Shown here: positions 1 to 9,520 of the stretch, in pieces
Layout: each line of letters opens with the position of its first letter
Position numbering within the stretch: position 1 is the first letter of the stretch
Origin: Gemmatimonadetes bacterium 13_1_40CM_69_22
GTDB taxonomy: Bacteria > Gemmatimonadota > Gemmatimonadetes > Gemmatimonadales > GWC2-71-9
Assembly: GCA_001917665.1 (NCBI GenBank)
Contig: MNEL01000047.1
Span: 49,236-113,235, forward strand
Length of the DNA: 64,000 bases
Direction of reading: 5' to 3'
Program-made: the position numbers and the translations under genes
The notes under the pieces: generated by a model
Databases searched by the model: none
Seen by the model: the letters and a program-made list of their open reading frames with translations, nothing else
Told to the model about the DNA's origin: nothing

Positions 1-433
1 GTAGCGCGTCGGTATCGAGAACGACGAAGAGTTGGCCGGCGCGGCGCCCGACGGCGCGCACCAGCGTCGGATCGATGCCGGGCAGCGCCGGTCGGCGATC
101 GAGCGCCGCGCCGTCGGCGGCGAGGAGGTCGACGACTTCGTCCACGGTGAAGCCCAGGACCTTCCTCCCCTCGCCGACCTCGAGGAGCACGGTCGTGCCG
201 CTCTGGGTCCCGTTGGACGCGGGCGGCTCCGGCTGGCGGAGCGCTCGCCAACCCTCCACCACGGTGACGAGGGTGCCCCGCACGTTGACGAGACCGGCCA
301 CCAGCGGCGGCGTCCCAGGAATCCGCGTCGTCGCGAGCCGCGGCAGGATTTCGCGCACCCGCTCGGCTTCGGCCGCACAGACGAGGGTGCCCACGCGAAA
401 CACCAGCAGGCGGACGACCCCGGCGTCACTCAT
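1..433 (-). CDS. CheW-domain chemotaxis-type protein (3' end beyond window)
   Basis: Translating the minus strand from ATG 433 gives 144 residues still open at the window edge. The protein shows the CheW/SH3-like fold pattern: an opening strand LLVFRVGTLVCAAEAERVRE, then RIPGTPPLVAGLVNVRG (the typical CheW proline-glycine turn), then GRKVLGFTVDEVVDLL. CheW proteins link CheA kinases to chemoreceptors in the cytoplasm. The start overlaps the rluD stop by 8 nt, so it is the last visible gene of the minus-strand operon. No receptor, CheA or CheY gene is in view, so its partner is unknown. It may be a stand-alone CheW or part of a longer multi-CheW protein. The family call is clear; the specific role is inferred. 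Confidence 0.8.
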   Translation of the reverse strand, partial: MSDAGVVRLLVFRVGTLVCAAEAERVREILPRLATTRIPGTPPLVAGLVNVRGTLVTVVEGWRALRQPEPPASNGTQSGTTVLLEVGEGRKVLGFTVDEVVDLLAADGAALDRRPALPGIDPTLVRAVGRRAGQLFVVLDTDAL

Positions 434-1436
434 CCGATGCGAAGAACCCAAGATACTGCAAGGGGTTGCGTTGAGCAAGCAAAGTGCCGTCTCCTGCCGC
501 GCAGGCCAGCGCGGGCGCGAGATCGGGAGGCCATTCCGAGCGCAGCGTGACGCGGACACCGCTGATCGGGTGGGCGAACGCGAGGCGGGCGGCGTGCAGC
601 AGCTGGCGCGGCGCGAGCGCTTCGAGCTGCTCCGCCGCCCGCCGCTCTGACGGCGTGACCCGCCGGCTGCCGCCCAGCGCGTACTCCGGGTCGCCCACCA
701 CCGGGTGGCCGACATGCGCCAGGTGCACGCGGATTTGATGGGTGCGCCCGGTGCCGAGCGTGAGCCGCAACAGGTCGGTCTGCGCGAAGCGCGCCACCAC
801 CGCCGCGTGCGTCACCGCGTGGCGGCCGCCGGCGAGCACCGCCATCCGCTTGCGATCCTTGGGATGCCGCGTGATCGGCGCCTCGATGTCGACGGGGCTC
901 TTCGCGAAGTGGCCCCAGGCGAGGGCGGCGTACACGCGCTCGACCTTGCGCTGCTCGATCAGACGGGTGAGACGCCGGTGCGCGCTGTCGGTCTTCGCGA
1001 CGAGCAGCAGTCCCGAGGTGTCGCGGTCGAGCCGGTGCACGATGCCCGGGCGCCCCGCGGTCGACCCTTGCGAGAGCGCCGTGCCCCGCCCCACGAGGAC
1101 GTTCACCAGTGTGTCGTCCCAGTGGCCGGGGCCGGGGTGCACCACCAGGCCCGGCGGCTTGTCGAGCACGGCGAGGTGCTCATCCTCGTACACGAAGCTC
1201 AGCTCCCGATGAGCCGGGGCGTACGTGCGGGGCGGGTCCTCCGCGGGGAGCTCGACCGTCACTACCGCGCCGCGCTCCAGCCGGGCCGAGGCGCGCAGCG
1301 GCGCGCCGTCGCGGGTGACGCGTTTGGCGGCGATGAGGCGGGCGGCGACAGTGCGGGACAACGCAAGCTGATCGGCGACGAAGCGGTCGAGACGCTCGGT
1401 CTCGGGGGCCGCGACACAGAACGTGACGGCGGCCAT
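426..1436 (-). CDS. rluD: RluA/RluD-family 23S rRNA pseudouridine synthase
   Basis: 336 residues, the normal length for the RluA family. An S4 RNA-binding domain occupies about residues 15-65 (RFVADQLALSRTVAARLI and following). The catalytic domain carries the signature HRLDRDTSG at residues 134-142, with Asp137 the expected catalytic residue, and LGTGRTHQIRVHLAHVGHPV downstream. These enzymes isomerise uridine to pseudouridine in 23S rRNA; RluD-type assignment rests on the S4 plus catalytic domain layout, and the exact target positions cannot be read from sequence. The ATG overlaps the lspA stop in a TGATG junction, which fixes the start and implies translational coupling. LspA followed by RluD is a common bacterial gene order. 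Confidence 0.9.
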   Translation of the reverse strand: MAAVTFCVAAPETERLDRFVADQLALSRTVAARLIAAKRVTRDGAPLRASARLERGAVVTVELPAEDPPRTYAPAHRELSFVYEDEHLAVLDKPPGLVVHPGPGHWDDTLVNVLVGRGTALSQGSTAGRPGIVHRLDRDTSGLLLVAKTDSAHRRLTRLIEQRKVERVYAALAWGHFAKSPVDIEAPITRHPKDRKRMAVLAGGRHAVTHAAVVARFAQTDLLRLTLGTGRTHQIRVHLAHVGHPVVGDPEYALGGSRRVTPSERRAAEQLEALAPRQLLHAARLAFAHPISGVRVTLRSEWPPDLAPALACAAGDGTLLAQRNPLQYLGFFASDE

Positions 1437-1951
1437 CAGGGCTCGGCCGCCCTGGCCTCCTTCGCCCGTTCCTGCGCCCGGCCCTCGAGCCAGAGGGAGA
1501 CCGCCAGCGCGATCGCCCCCACGGTGATGGCGGAGTCGGCGACGTTGAAGGTGGGCCAGCGCGCGGAGCCGATCCCCACGTCCACGAAGTCCACCACGCC
1601 CTGCGCGCTGCGGAGGCGGTCCACCACGTTGCCGACCGCGCCGGCGCACACGAGCGCGAGCGAGACGATGCGGAACCGGTCGCCCGGCCGCGCGGAGCGC
1701 ACCATCGAGCGCAGCACGAACAGCGCCGCGATGGCGAGCCCGAAGAAGATCCAGCGCGAGTAGGCGCCCAGGCAGAGCCCAAAGGCGGCGCACTGGTTGT
1801 AGACGAGTCGGAGCTGCACGTAGTCGCCGAGCACCTGCACGGGGAGATGGCGCGCCAGCAGCGACTCGGCGAGCAGCTTGGTGACGACGTCAGCCACGAC
1901 GACCGCCGCCGCCGTTCCCCAGAAGAGCCGGCGGTCAGCGCCGTTTGCCAT
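1436..1951 (-). CDS. lspA: Lipoprotein signal peptidase (signal peptidase II)
   Basis: 171 residues with four hydrophobic segments, as expected for the inner-membrane aspartic peptidase that removes signal peptides from diacylated prolipoproteins. Both catalytic aspartates are present: Asp111 in GNVVDR and Asp139 in TFNVADS. The motif YNQCAAFG near residue 51 corresponds to the conserved YNxGAAF block with Cys in place of Gly. The start lies 17 nt inside dksA. A hydrophilic, charged C-terminal tail (RAQERAKEARAAEP) follows the last membrane segment. Several lipoproteins encoded in this window (17366, 47494) are potential substrates. Confidence 0.93.
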   Translation of the reverse strand: MANGADRRLFWGTAAAVVVADVVTKLLAESLLARHLPVQVLGDYVQLRLVYNQCAAFGLCLGAYSRWIFFGLAIAALFVLRSMVRSARPGDRFRIVSLALVCAGAVGNVVDRLRSAQGVVDFVDVGIGSARWPTFNVADSAITVGAIALAVSLWLEGRAQERAKEARAAEP

Positions 1952-2354
1952 CTTCCTCCTTCGCTTTGCACTTGATGCACAAGCGGGCGTGCGGGAGGGC
2001 GTCGAGGCGGTCGAACCCGATGTCCTCGCCGCACTGCTCGCACTTGCCGAACTTCTCGGGCGTCTGGTAGAGGCGCCGCAGCGCCTGGTTCACGTGCCAG
2101 AGATAGCGACCCTCTTGCGACGCGAACAAGAACGCCTTCTCCCGCTCCATGGCGTCCGTGCCCTGGTCCGCCATGTGGAACGAGTAACTCGAGAGGTCGC
2201 CGTCGGACGCCTGGAGGCTCGAGTTGAAGGACTCGCCGTAGTGGCCGAGCTCCTTCATCACGCGCGCTCGCTCTTCCAGCAGTCGCTTCTCGAGATGCGC
2301 TAGCTGCTTCTTGTTGAGGCTCTTGGAAGACTTCGGTTTGGATTTCGTCGGCAT
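1935..2354 (-). CDS. dksA: DksA/TraR-family zinc-finger transcription regulator
   Basis: 139 residues. The N-terminus is a lysine-rich tail, followed by a coiled-coil of about residues 15-95 and a C4 zinc finger with Cys105, Cys108, Cys126 and Cys129 (CEQC and CIKC). DksA-type proteins insert a coiled coil into the RNA polymerase secondary channel and modulate transcription with ppGpp. The tip segment DGDLSSYSFHMADQ resembles the acidic tip region of short DksA/TraR proteins, which supports this family but not strict DksA orthology. The ATG overlaps the ileS stop (TAATG), so it is read through from the upstream gene. Confidence 0.88.
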   Translation of the reverse strand: MPTKSKPKSSKSLNKKQLAHLEKRLLEERARVMKELGHYGESFNSSLQASDGDLSSYSFHMADQGTDAMEREKAFLFASQEGRYLWHVNQALRRLYQTPEKFGKCEQCGEDIGFDRLDALPHARLCIKCKAKEEDGKRR

Positions 2355-5300
2355 TATCGGGTTCCGCCCTTTCGTCCGTCGTGACGCCGTAGCGCGATGG
2401 TCACGCGGCGTCCTTCGATGTCGACTTCACTGGTCACGTCGGGTTCGTCGAGCACGGTGCCGAGCACGGTCTTGCGCGCCAGCGTTTCGCCCTCGACGTA
2501 GCTCTGGAACGTACCGACCGCGGCGACCACGTCCTCCGGCCCCGCGATGCTCAACTCGATACGGGTGGTGTACTGATACCCCGCATCTTTGCGGAGCCGC
2601 TGCACCCGGTTCACGAGCTCCCTGGCGAGACCCTCTTGGAGCAAGTCCGCGCTGAGCCGTGGATCGACGGCCGCCACGTAGGGCCCATCGGCCTGCACCG
2701 CCCAGTCGCTGATCACCTCACGCAGCAGCGTCACGTCCGCGGGCAGGAACTCGAATTCCCCGGCCCGCACGGGGTCCCCACGTTCAAGCACCTGGAGCGC
2801 TTGCGCGGTGAGCTGGGACACGGCGGCCGCCGCGCGGGGCGTGTCCTTGCCGTAGCGCTTCCCCAGACTGCGGAAGTCAGCCTTTCCCTTGAGGTTGACG
2901 AGCTCGTGGTCGGACGTCACGACCTCCACGTCCTTCGCGTTCACCTCGTCCTTGAGGACGTCCAACAGCTCCGCGAACGCCCGGCCCTTCACGGCCGGCG
3001 GCACCGCCACCTGCAGCTTCGCCACGGGCTGGCGCACGGGCAGCTGCTTGGTCTCGCGCGCGGCGCGCGCCAGCGACGCCAGCTTGCGGATCGCCGCCAT
3101 GGCGGCGAGCAGCTCGGGCTCGCGGCGCCCCTGGTCGGACGGAAACGAGGCAAGGTGCACCGAGGTTCCCGTGAGCGCCCGATGCAGCCAGTCCGACACG
3201 AAGGGCGCGGCGGGCGCGATCAGCTGCGCCGTGGTGAGCAGCACGTCGTACAGCGTGCGCAGGGCGGCCTCGTCCGCCGCGCGGTCCGGCGCCCAGAACC
3301 GCGGCCGGTTCGTGCGCACGTACCAATTGGAGAGGTCGTCCGCGACGAAGTCCATGATCGCCCGCGTCCCCGCCGTCACGTCGTAGGCGTTCCAGGCATC
3401 GCGCACGGCGGCCACGACCTCGTCGAGCTTGGCGAGCACCCAGCGGTCGGCGAGCGGTCGCCCGCTTACCGGCGGGCCGGCGCCGTCCGCTCGCCAGTCC
3501 TGCGCATACTGCGCAAAGAACGTGTAGGCGTTGCGCAGGGTGTTCAAGAACCCGCCCGCGACGTCCGGGATGTGGCGCCGATCGAACCGCTTGGGGAACC
3601 ACACCTGGCTCTGGCCCAGCAGGTAGAGGCGCACCGCGTCGGCGCCGTGCTCCTCGATCACCTGCCACGGGTTGATGACGTTCCCCCGGCTCTTCGACAT
3701 CTTCTGGCCCTGGGCGTCGAGCACGAGCTCGTTTACGATCACCTGCTTGTAGACGACGGAGTCGAACACTGCGACGCCGATGGCGAGCAGCGAGTAGAAC
3801 CAGCCGCGGGTCTGGTCCACCCCTTCGCAGATGAAGTCCGCCGGAAAGTGCGCCTTGAAGTCCGCCTGGTGCTCGAAGGGGTAGTGCCACTGCCCGTACG
3901 GCATGGCGCCCGAGTCGAACCAGGCGTCGATCACCTCGGGGACCCGCCGCATCGCGCCGCCGCATTGGCGGCACGCCCAGGTGTACTGGTCGATGTGGGG
4001 CTTGTGGGGATCGAACCCTTGGGGCAGGGGCGCGCCGACCCGCTCCGCCAGTTCCGCATACGAGCCGATCACTTCGCGGTGCTCCCGCTCCGTCTCGCAC
4101 TCCCACACGTTCAACGGCGTGCCCCAGTAGCGGTCGCGCGACAGCGCCCAGTCGACGTTGTTCTCGAGCCACTCGCCGAACCGCCCGCTCCCCACTTCCG
4201 GGGGGTGCCACCCCACCTGCGCGTTCACCTCCAGCATCCGGGCCTTGATGGCGGTCGTGCGCACGAACCACGAGCTGCGGGCGTAGTAGATGAGCGCCGA
4301 GTCGCAGCGCCAGCAGAACGGGTACTGGTGCTCGTAGGGCCGCGTCTCGAGCCACCGGCCCTCGTGCTTCAAGCGCTCGATGATGAGGCGGTTCGTCTCC
4401 TTGTCGGTGACGAGGCGGCCGTTGATCTCCTCCCAGCGCGTCCCCTGGAACGTGCCGTCGGGCCCGACCGGGTTCACGAAGGCGAGGCCGTACTGCTGCG
4501 CCGCAGTGTAGTCGTCCGCGCCGAACGCCGGGGCCATGTGGACCAGCCCCGTGCCTTCGTCCGCCGAGACGAAGCCGCCCGCCACGACGATGGCCCGCTG
4601 GCCCTCCTGCGGCAGCTCCACCAGCTCCAGCGGTCGCACGTACTTCTGCCCCACGAGCTCGCGCCCGCGGTAACCGGCGACCCGCGTGCCCGTCGCGAGC
4701 GGCTTGCCGCCGACGTGCACGTCGCCGGCGCGCGCCGCCGCGACGATGTAGCGGACGCCGTTCACCTCGTATTCCCCGTACTCCAGTTCGGGATGCACGG
4801 CCACCGCGACGTTCGCCAGGAGCGTCCAAGGCGTCGTCGTCCAGATGACCAGCTGGCGCCGGGGGTCGCTCGCGAGCGGGAATGTCACGTACACCGAGTT
4901 GGTCTGCACTTTGTCGTAGCCGAGGGCCAGCTCGTGCGAGGAGAGCGCGGTGCCACACCGCGGACAGTAGGGCAGCACCTTGTGCCCACGGTAGAGGAGG
5001 GCCTTCTCGTGCAGCCGCTTGAGCAGCCACCACACCGTCTCGATGTATTCGTTGGTGTAGGTGATGTAGGGGTGTTCGTAGTCGAGCCAGTAGGCGATCC
5101 GCTCCGAGAGCGATTCCCAGTCGGTCTTATAGGTGAAGACGCTTTCGCGGCACAGCTTGTTGAATTTCTCGATGCCGTAGGCTTCGATCTGCTGCTTGCC
5201 GCTGATGCCGAGCGTCTTCTCGACCTCGATCTCGACCGGCAACCCGTGGGTATCCCAGCCCGCGATGCGCGTCACGGCCTGGCCGAGCATCGTGTGGTAG

Positions 5301-5509
5301 CGGCACACCAGATCCTTGATGGTGCGGGCGAAAACGTGGTGGATCCCCGGCCGGCCGTTCGCCGTGGGCGGCCCTTCGAAGAAGACGAACGGCGGCCCGT
5401 AGCGCATCGCCTCGCGCGTCCGCTCGAACAGCCGCTCGTGCTTCCACGTGGCGAGCAGCTGCTTCTCGAGCGCGTCCGTCGAGAGCTTCGGATCGAAAAT
5501 CGGATACAT
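2354..5509 (-). CDS. ileS: Isoleucine--tRNA ligase, type 2 (eukaryote-like)
   Basis: 1051 residues; start ATG 5509 overlaps the punA stop (TGATG). It charges tRNA-Ile in the cytosol. The class I signature reads [19 protein letters not shown] at residues 45-63, where GIHH replaces the usual HIGH box; this GxPGxHH form and the long C-terminal region are typical of type 2 IleS. The KMSKS loop is intact ([10 protein letters not shown], about residue 600). The editing domain sits near residues 200-400 (ATRP-like segment [16 protein letters not shown]). A CRQCGG pair in the middle could bind zinc. Type 2 IleS enzymes are known to tolerate mupirocin, an expectation from the family and not a measured property here. 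Confidence 0.95.
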   Translation of the reverse strand: MYPIFDPKLSTDALEKQLLATWKHERLFERTREAMRYGPPFVFFEGPPTANGRPGIHHVFARTIKDLVCRYHTMLGQAVTRIAGWDTHGLPVEIEVEKTLGISGKQQIEAYGIEKFNKLCRESVFTYKTDWESLSERIAYWLDYEHPYITYTNEYIETVWWLLKRLHEKALLYRGHKVLPYCPRCGTALSSHELALGYDKVQTNSVYVTFPLASDPRRQLVIWTTTPWTLLANVAVAVHPELEYGEYEVNGVRYIVAAARAGDVHVGGKPLATGTRVAGYRGRELVGQKYVRPLELVELPQEGQRAIVVAGGFVSADEGTGLVHMAPAFGADDYTAAQQYGLAFVNPVGPDGTFQGTRWEEINGRLVTDKETNRLIIERLKHEGRWLETRPYEHQYPFCWRCDSALIYYARSSWFVRTTAIKARMLEVNAQVGWHPPEVGSGRFGEWLENNVDWALSRDRYWGTPLNVWECETEREHREVIGSYAELAERVGAPLPQGFDPHKPHIDQYTWACRQCGGAMRRVPEVIDAWFDSGAMPYGQWHYPFEHQADFKAHFPADFICEGVDQTRGWFYSLLAIGVAVFDSVVYKQVIVNELVLDAQGQKMSKSRGNVINPWQVIEEHGADAVRLYLLGQSQVWFPKRFDRRHIPDVAGGFLNTLRNAYTFFAQYAQDWRADGAGPPVSGRPLADRWVLAKLDEVVAAVRDAWNAYDVTAGTRAIMDFVADDLSNWYVRTNRPRFWAPDRAADEAALRTLYDVLLTTAQLIAPAAPFVSDWLHRALTGTSVHLASFPSDQGRREPELLAAMAAIRKLASLARAARETKQLPVRQPVAKLQVAVPPAVKGRAFAELLDVLKDEVNAKDVEVVTSDHELVNLKGKADFRSLGKRYGKDTPRAAAAVSQLTAQALQVLERGDPVRAGEFEFLPADVTLLREVISDWAVQADGPYVAAVDPRLSADLLQEGLARELVNRVQRLRKDAGYQYTTRIELSIAGPEDVVAAVGTFQSYVEGETLARKTVLGTVLDEPDVTSEVDIEGRRVTIALRRHDGRKGGTR

Positions 5510-6315
5510 CAGTTGAGGCGCTCCAGCACGCCACGGATCAGCGCGCCGAGCCGGGGCTCCGCGGCGCGCGCCACCGCGATGATCTGCTCCACCGACGCGG
5601 GCGCGAGCGCGTCCGGCAGGCACTGGTCCGTGATGATCGACACGCCGAGCACCCGCATCCCCATGTGCCGCGCCGTGATCACTTCCGGCACCGTGCTCAT
5701 CCCCACCACGTCCGCCCCGATCGCCCGCAGCATGCGGTACTCCGCGCGCGTCTCGAGGTTCGGGCCTGGGACGGCGACGTAGACGCCTTCGCGCAGCACG
5801 ATCGCCCGCTCGAGCGCGACCGCGCGCGCCAGGGCGCGCAGCCCGGCGTCGTACGGCTCCGACATGTCGGGGAAGCGGGGGCCGAGGCGGTCGTCGTTGG
5901 GCCCGACGAGCGGGTTGTCCCCGAGCAGGTTGATATGGTCGGCGATGAGCATCAGGTCGCCTGGGCTCCACAGAGGATGCATCCCGCCGCAGGCGTTCGA
6001 CACCACCAGCGTGGCCGCACCCAGCGCATGCAGCACGCGAACGGGGAAGGCGACCTGCGCCAAGGTGTAGCCCTCGTAGCGGTGGAACCGTCCCTGCATC
6101 GCGACCACCCGCTTCCCCGACAGCGAGCCGACGAGCAACTGCCCCGCGTGGCTCTCCACCGTAGCGAGCGGGAACCCGGGAATCTCCCCGTAGGGAATCC
6201 GCACCTCCACCCCCACCTCTTCGGCCAGCCCACCGAGCCCCGTGCCCAGGATGATCGCGACGTCGGGGACGAGCTGTGTCCGTGCGCGGACGGCGCGGAG
6301 CGCCGCGTCGATCAT
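5509..6315 (-). CDS. punA: Purine-nucleoside phosphorylase
   Basis: 268 residues, normal for the trimeric PNP family. Recognisable blocks are [13 protein letters not shown] near the N-terminus (phosphate loop), [42 protein letters not shown] and [20 protein letters not shown] (purine-binding and specificity region). The enzyme releases purine bases from inosine or guanosine using phosphate, feeding salvage together with hpt in the same operon. The ATG overlaps the preceding fusion gene by 4 nt (ATGA). The MTAP-like alternative is less likely because the nucleoside-binding block matches PNP better. Confidence 0.92.
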   Translation of the reverse strand: MIDAALRAVRARTQLVPDVAIILGTGLGGLAEEVGVEVRIPYGEIPGFPLATVESHAGQLLVGSLSGKRVVAMQGRFHRYEGYTLAQVAFPVRVLHALGAATLVVSNACGGMHPLWSPGDLMLIADHINLLGDNPLVGPNDDRLGPRFPDMSEPYDAGLRALARAVALERAIVLREGVYVAVPGPNLETRAEYRMLRAIGADVVGMSTVPEVITARHMGMRVLGVSIITDQCLPDALAPASVEQIIAVARAAEPRLGALIRGVLERLN

Positions 6316-7484
6316 CCGCCCCGCTGGCCGTCCAGCGCCCGGAGCTCGGCGAGCTGGCGCTCGAGCAGCGCGCGGAACCCGCCGACGTACTGCTGGTACT
6401 GCCGCTGCACCTCGGCGGCCTGGCGCTCCACCTCGGCCTTCGCGGCGCGCGCCTCGTCCAGGATGCGCCGCCCCTCGGCCTCGGCCTCGCGCACTACGAC
6501 CTGCGCCTCCCGCTGCGCCGCCGTATGGGTCGCCTCGCGCAGCTGCTGCGCCGCGACCAGCGCCTCGTTCATCGCGCGCTCCCGCTCGCGGTAGGCGCGG
6601 AGCTGCTCGCCCAGCGCCGCCACCCGCTCCTCGAGCACGGACCTCTCGCGCAAGATCCGCTCCAGCTCGTCTGCCACGCGGACGCGGAAGTCCTCCACGC
6701 CTATCGGCTCGTAGCCGCGCAGGCTCTTGCGAAACTCCTGCTTGCGCACGTCGAGCGGCGTCGCTTCCCCCTCCTCCCCCCCCGCTCCCGCCATCACCCT
6801 CGGCCCGAACAGGACGGTACCCAAGCGGATCACCGTTGCCCCCTCCTCGACTGCGATAGCGTAGTCGGCGGACATCCCCATCGAGAGCGTCGCCAGCCAT
6901 AGGCCATCCTCCTTCAGTGCGTCCCGCAGCGACGTGAGCCCGCGGAACGTCCGCCGCTGGAGTCCCGCGTCCTCCGTGAACGGCGCGATCGTCATGAGCC
7001 CTTCGAGCGCGAGGTGCGGCAGCGCCGCGATCCGCCGTGCCAGCGCCGGCGCTGCGCCCGGCGGGCAGCCGCTCTTCTGCGCCTCTCCCGCCACGTTCAC
7101 CTGCAGCAGCACGCGCACGGGCGCTCCCTCAGCGTGCGCCGCGGCGCGCTTGTCCAGCTCCACGGCGAGCGCGAGCGAGTCGAGGGAATGCACCAGCGCG
7201 AACCGCCCCGGCACGTGCTTCGCCTTGTTGCGTTGGAGATGACCGATCAGGTGCCAGGTCGCGCCGCGTCCGATCGGCGTGTCGATCTTCTCCAACGCCT
7301 CCTGCACCCGGTTTTCGCCCAGGTCGGTTAGGCCCGCAGCGAGCGCGGCCTCGACCGCGTCCAGCCCGAAGCCCTTCGTGACGGCGACGATCGTCACCGG
7401 GTGTGCCCAGCCGCGGGCCGCCTGGCGGCGGGCGATTTCGGCCCGCACGTGGGCCAGCCGCTCAGGCAGGGCCCCAAAATTCAT
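6312..7484 (-). CDS. Fusion protein: YggS/PLPBP pyridoxal-phosphate protein plus DivIVA
   Basis: One reading frame of 390 residues joins two families. Residues 1-230 are a full YggS/YlmE PLP-homeostasis protein: VTIVAVTKG with the PLP lysine at Lys37, [22 protein letters not shown] and the phosphate-binding end [21 protein letters not shown]. Residues 231-390 start with Met231 and are a DivIVA domain: [19 protein letters not shown] is the membrane-binding N-terminal block, followed by a long coiled coil. DivIVA scaffolds division or polar growth at curved membrane. The join is at the natural end of YggS and coincides with an 8-C run (6776-6783), so an assembly indel is possible. Met231 (ATG 6794) could also act as an internal start giving free DivIVA. 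Confidence 0.85.
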   Translation of the reverse strand: MNFGALPERLAHVRAEIARRQAARGWAHPVTIVAVTKGFGLDAVEAALAAGLTDLGENRVQEALEKIDTPIGRGATWHLIGHLQRNKAKHVPGRFALVHSLDSLALAVELDKRAAAHAEGAPVRVLLQVNVAGEAQKSGCPPGAAPALARRIAALPHLALEGLMTIAPFTEDAGLQRRTFRGLTSLRDALKEDGLWLATLSMGMSADYAIAVEEGATVIRLGTVLFGPRVMAGAGGEEGEATPLDVRKQEFRKSLRGYEPIGVEDFRVRVADELERILRERSVLEERVAALGEQLRAYRERERAMNEALVAAQQLREATHTAAQREAQVVVREAEAEGRRILDEARAAKAEVERQAAEVQRQYQQYVGGFRALLERQLAELRALDGQRGG

Positions 7485-7492
7485 AACCGCAA

Positions 7493-7521
7493 AAAGTAGC
7501 CGCCCACGCCGGTGGAGACAA
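7493..7521 (-). promoter_or_regulatory. Sigma70-like promoter before the YggS-DivIVA gene
   Basis: On the minus strand the 72-nt gap between cdaA and the next gene holds TTGTCT (7521-7516) and TACTTT (7498-7493) separated by exactly 17 nt, ending 8 nt before the ATG at 7484. An inverted repeat, CCGCCCAC (7500-7507) with its complement at 7528-7535, surrounds the spacer and could be a cdaA terminator stem or an operator. The very short leader implies a near-leaderless transcript. This is the only sizeable break in the 13-kb operon, so it probably lets the distal part be transcribed independently. Inferred from sequence match only. Confidence 0.5.
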
Positions 7522-7556
7522 TCCAGGGTGGGCGGAAGGTGCGACGCGGTGAGGGG

Positions 7557-8357
7557 TTAGCTCGCTGGAGCGGTAACGCGCTCGCCGCCCTCGAGATGCG
7601 AGATCGCTCCGGATAAGAGATCCCGCACCTGCTGCGGCGTGAGGTGACGGTGCAACAGGCCGTGGCTCGCGATCGAGATCGTGGACGTTTCCTCCGACAC
7701 GACCAACACCGTGGCATCGGTCTCCTCGGACAGGCCGAGCGCGGCCCGGTGGCGCGTGCCGAGCGACTTGTCGGCGACCTTGAACTGCGTGAGCGGGAGC
7801 ACGCACCCCGCGCCGATGATCCGGTCGCCGCGCACCAGCACGGCCCCGTCGTGGAGCGGCGAGTACGGGGTGAAGATGGTGGTGAGCAAGTCCGCCGAGA
7901 CCTTCGCCTCCATCGGGACACCCGAGGAGATGAACTCCTCGAGCCCGATGTCGCCTTCGACGGCGATGATCGCGCCGGTCCCGCCCCGCGCCAGCCGGTC
8001 CATCGCTTCGGCGATCTCCTCCGCCACCGATTGGCGATCGCCGCGCGAGAAGCGTCGCATCAACCGTGACTGACCGAGCCGGGCGAGCGCGTTGCGCAGC
8101 TCGGGTTGGAACACGACGACTGCCGCGAACGGTCCGTAGGTGAACACGACCTTCAGGAGGAAGCTGATCATCTCGAACTTGGCGAGCAGCGCCGCGAAAT
8201 ACGCGACGGAGAGAATCATCACACCCACGACGATCTGCATCGCTCGGGTGCCTACGAGGAACAGGAGGAAGCGGTAGATCACGAACGCGACGAGCAGGAT
8301 CTCGACCACGTCCGGCCAGAGCTGCGGGATGAGAAACCGATACGCTTCGAGGTTCAC
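7557..8357 (-). CDS. cdaA: Membrane diadenylate cyclase CdaA (DisA_N domain)
   Basis: 266 residues from GTG 8357, which overlaps the folP stop as GTGA. Three N-terminal membrane segments (about residues 12-75) are followed by a DisA_N catalytic domain with the signature pairs SPLHDGAVLV and LGTRHRAALGLSEETDA; these are the DGA and RHR motifs that bind and cyclise two ATP molecules to c-di-AMP. The region PEGDIGLEEF-like segment AVEGDIGLEEFISSGV is also characteristic. No CdaR or GlmM partner gene is adjacent, unlike Firmicutes; here it follows ftsH and folP. An in-frame GTG at 8378 would add seven residues inside folP and cannot be excluded. Confidence 0.92.
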   Translation of the reverse strand: MNLEAYRFLIPQLWPDVVEILLVAFVIYRFLLFLVGTRAMQIVVGVMILSVAYFAALLAKFEMISFLLKVVFTYGPFAAVVVFQPELRNALARLGQSRLMRRFSRGDRQSVAEEIAEAMDRLARGGTGAIIAVEGDIGLEEFISSGVPMEAKVSADLLTTIFTPYSPLHDGAVLVRGDRIIGAGCVLPLTQFKVADKSLGTRHRAALGLSEETDATVLVVSEETSTISIASHGLLHRHLTPQQVRDLLSGAISHLEGGERVTAPAS

Positions 8358-9520
8358 CGTGAGCTCGTCGTAGCGCACGCCACCTGCAGCGCCTCGCGCG
8401 CCACGGCGGCGTCGTGGACCCGAAACACCCGCGCCCCGCGCTCCCACGCCAGGGCGCACGCGACCGCCGTCGCCCGGTCCCGGTCCTCCACCGGCCGCCC
8501 GGTGGCGTGGCCGAGAAACCGTTTGCGGGACGGCCCGACCGCTACAGGATAGCCCAACCCCACGACGGTTGCCAGCTCGTCGAGCAGGCGGAAATTCTGC
8601 TCCGGGTTCTTGGCGAACCCGAACCCCGGATCGACGACGATGCGCGCGCGCTCCACCCCGCCCTGCTCCGCCCGCCGCGCCGCCACACCGAGCTCGGCCG
8701 CGACCTCGGCCGCCACGTGGCGGTAGGTGGCGAGCGAATCCATCGTATCGGGCGTGCCGCGCATGTGCATGAGGATCACGCCCACCCCCGCCCCGGCCGC
8801 CGCCGGGGTCAGCGCCGGATCGAACGCGAGCCCCGAGACGTCGTTCACGACGGCGGCGCCGGCGGCGATCGCGGCGCGCGCGACCGGCGCCTTGCGGGTG
8901 TCGACCGAGATCGGGCCCAGCCGGCGCCGCGCCAACTGCTCGATCACGGGGACGACCCGGGCGATCTCGTCGTCCACCGCAACCGCCGCCGCCCCCGGCC
9001 GGGTGGACTCCCCGCCCACGTCGAGCAGCTCACAGCCGTCGGCGATGAGCCGCTCCGCCTGGGCGATGGCCCGATCGACCGCGGCGAATCGCCCGCCGTC
9101 CGAAAACGAGTCGGGCGTGACGTTGAGGATGCCGACGATAACCGGATGATCGAGCAGGATCCGCTGGCCGGCGATCTCCCACGCCTGCGCCGGCTCCGCA
9201 TGAGCGGCAAGCACGCGGCCGAGCTCCGGACCCAGGCGCTCCAGCCCGGGCGGCACGCGGTCGGGTCGCGCGAGCGGGGCGAGCCGGCTCGCCGCCGCGC
9301 CGACGAGCGCCCATCCCTCGCCGGTGAGCACATCGGCGCCGGCCTTCGCGCCCCAGTGCACGAGCGCCTCCCGCTCGGCGCCGGTGAGGTCTTCGAGGAT
9401 GACGGCGAGCGGCTGCACGCCGGTGGCGGCGAACCACGCGGGCTGGGCGTCCCAGCCGCGGGCCGCGAGCGCCGCGCGCACCGCCTCGGGGGTGTGGGCG
9501 GCGAGCGCGGTGACCTTCAC
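8354..9520 (-). CDS. folP: Dihydropteroate synthase with long N-terminal extension
   Basis: 388 residues. The catalytic TIM barrel occupies about residues 120-388 with [60 protein letters not shown] and GPSRKRFLG; it joins pABA to 6-hydroxymethyl-dihydropterin pyrophosphate in folate synthesis. The first 120 residues are an extra alpha/beta domain of unknown role, making the protein about 110 residues longer than E. coli FolP. Start is GTG 9520, overlapping the ftsH stop by 4 nt (GTGA). The enzyme class is the sulfonamide target by family knowledge. Confidence 0.93.
   Translation of the reverse strand: MKVTALAAHTPEAVRAALAARGWDAQPAWFAATGVQPLAVILEDLTGAEREALVHWGAKAGADVLTGEGWALVGAAASRLAPLARPDRVPPGLERLGPELGRVLAAHAEPAQAWEIAGQRILLDHPVIVGILNVTPDSFSDGGRFAAVDRAIAQAERLIADGCELLDVGGESTRPGAAAVAVDDEIARVVPVIEQLARRRLGPISVDTRKAPVARAAIAAGAAVVNDVSGLAFDPALTPAAAGAGVGVILMHMRGTPDTMDSLATYRHVAAEVAAELGVAARRAEQGGVERARIVVDPGFGFAKNPEQNFRLLDELATVVGLGYPVAVGPSRKRFLGHATGRPVEDRDRATAVACALAWERGARVFRVHDAAVAREALQVACATTSSR

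Noticed and set aside
2636..5782. A very long open frame (1048 codons) on the plus strand opposite ileS.
   Set aside because: It is the antisense shadow of the ileS codons in GC-rich DNA; the composition is His/Arg/Val/Leu-rich with no family pattern.
8357..8459. Longer N-terminus for CdaA starting at 8459.
   Set aside because: This extension lies inside folP and is Arg/Gly-rich; the GTG at 8357 overlapping the folP stop matches the operon style and the family N-terminus.
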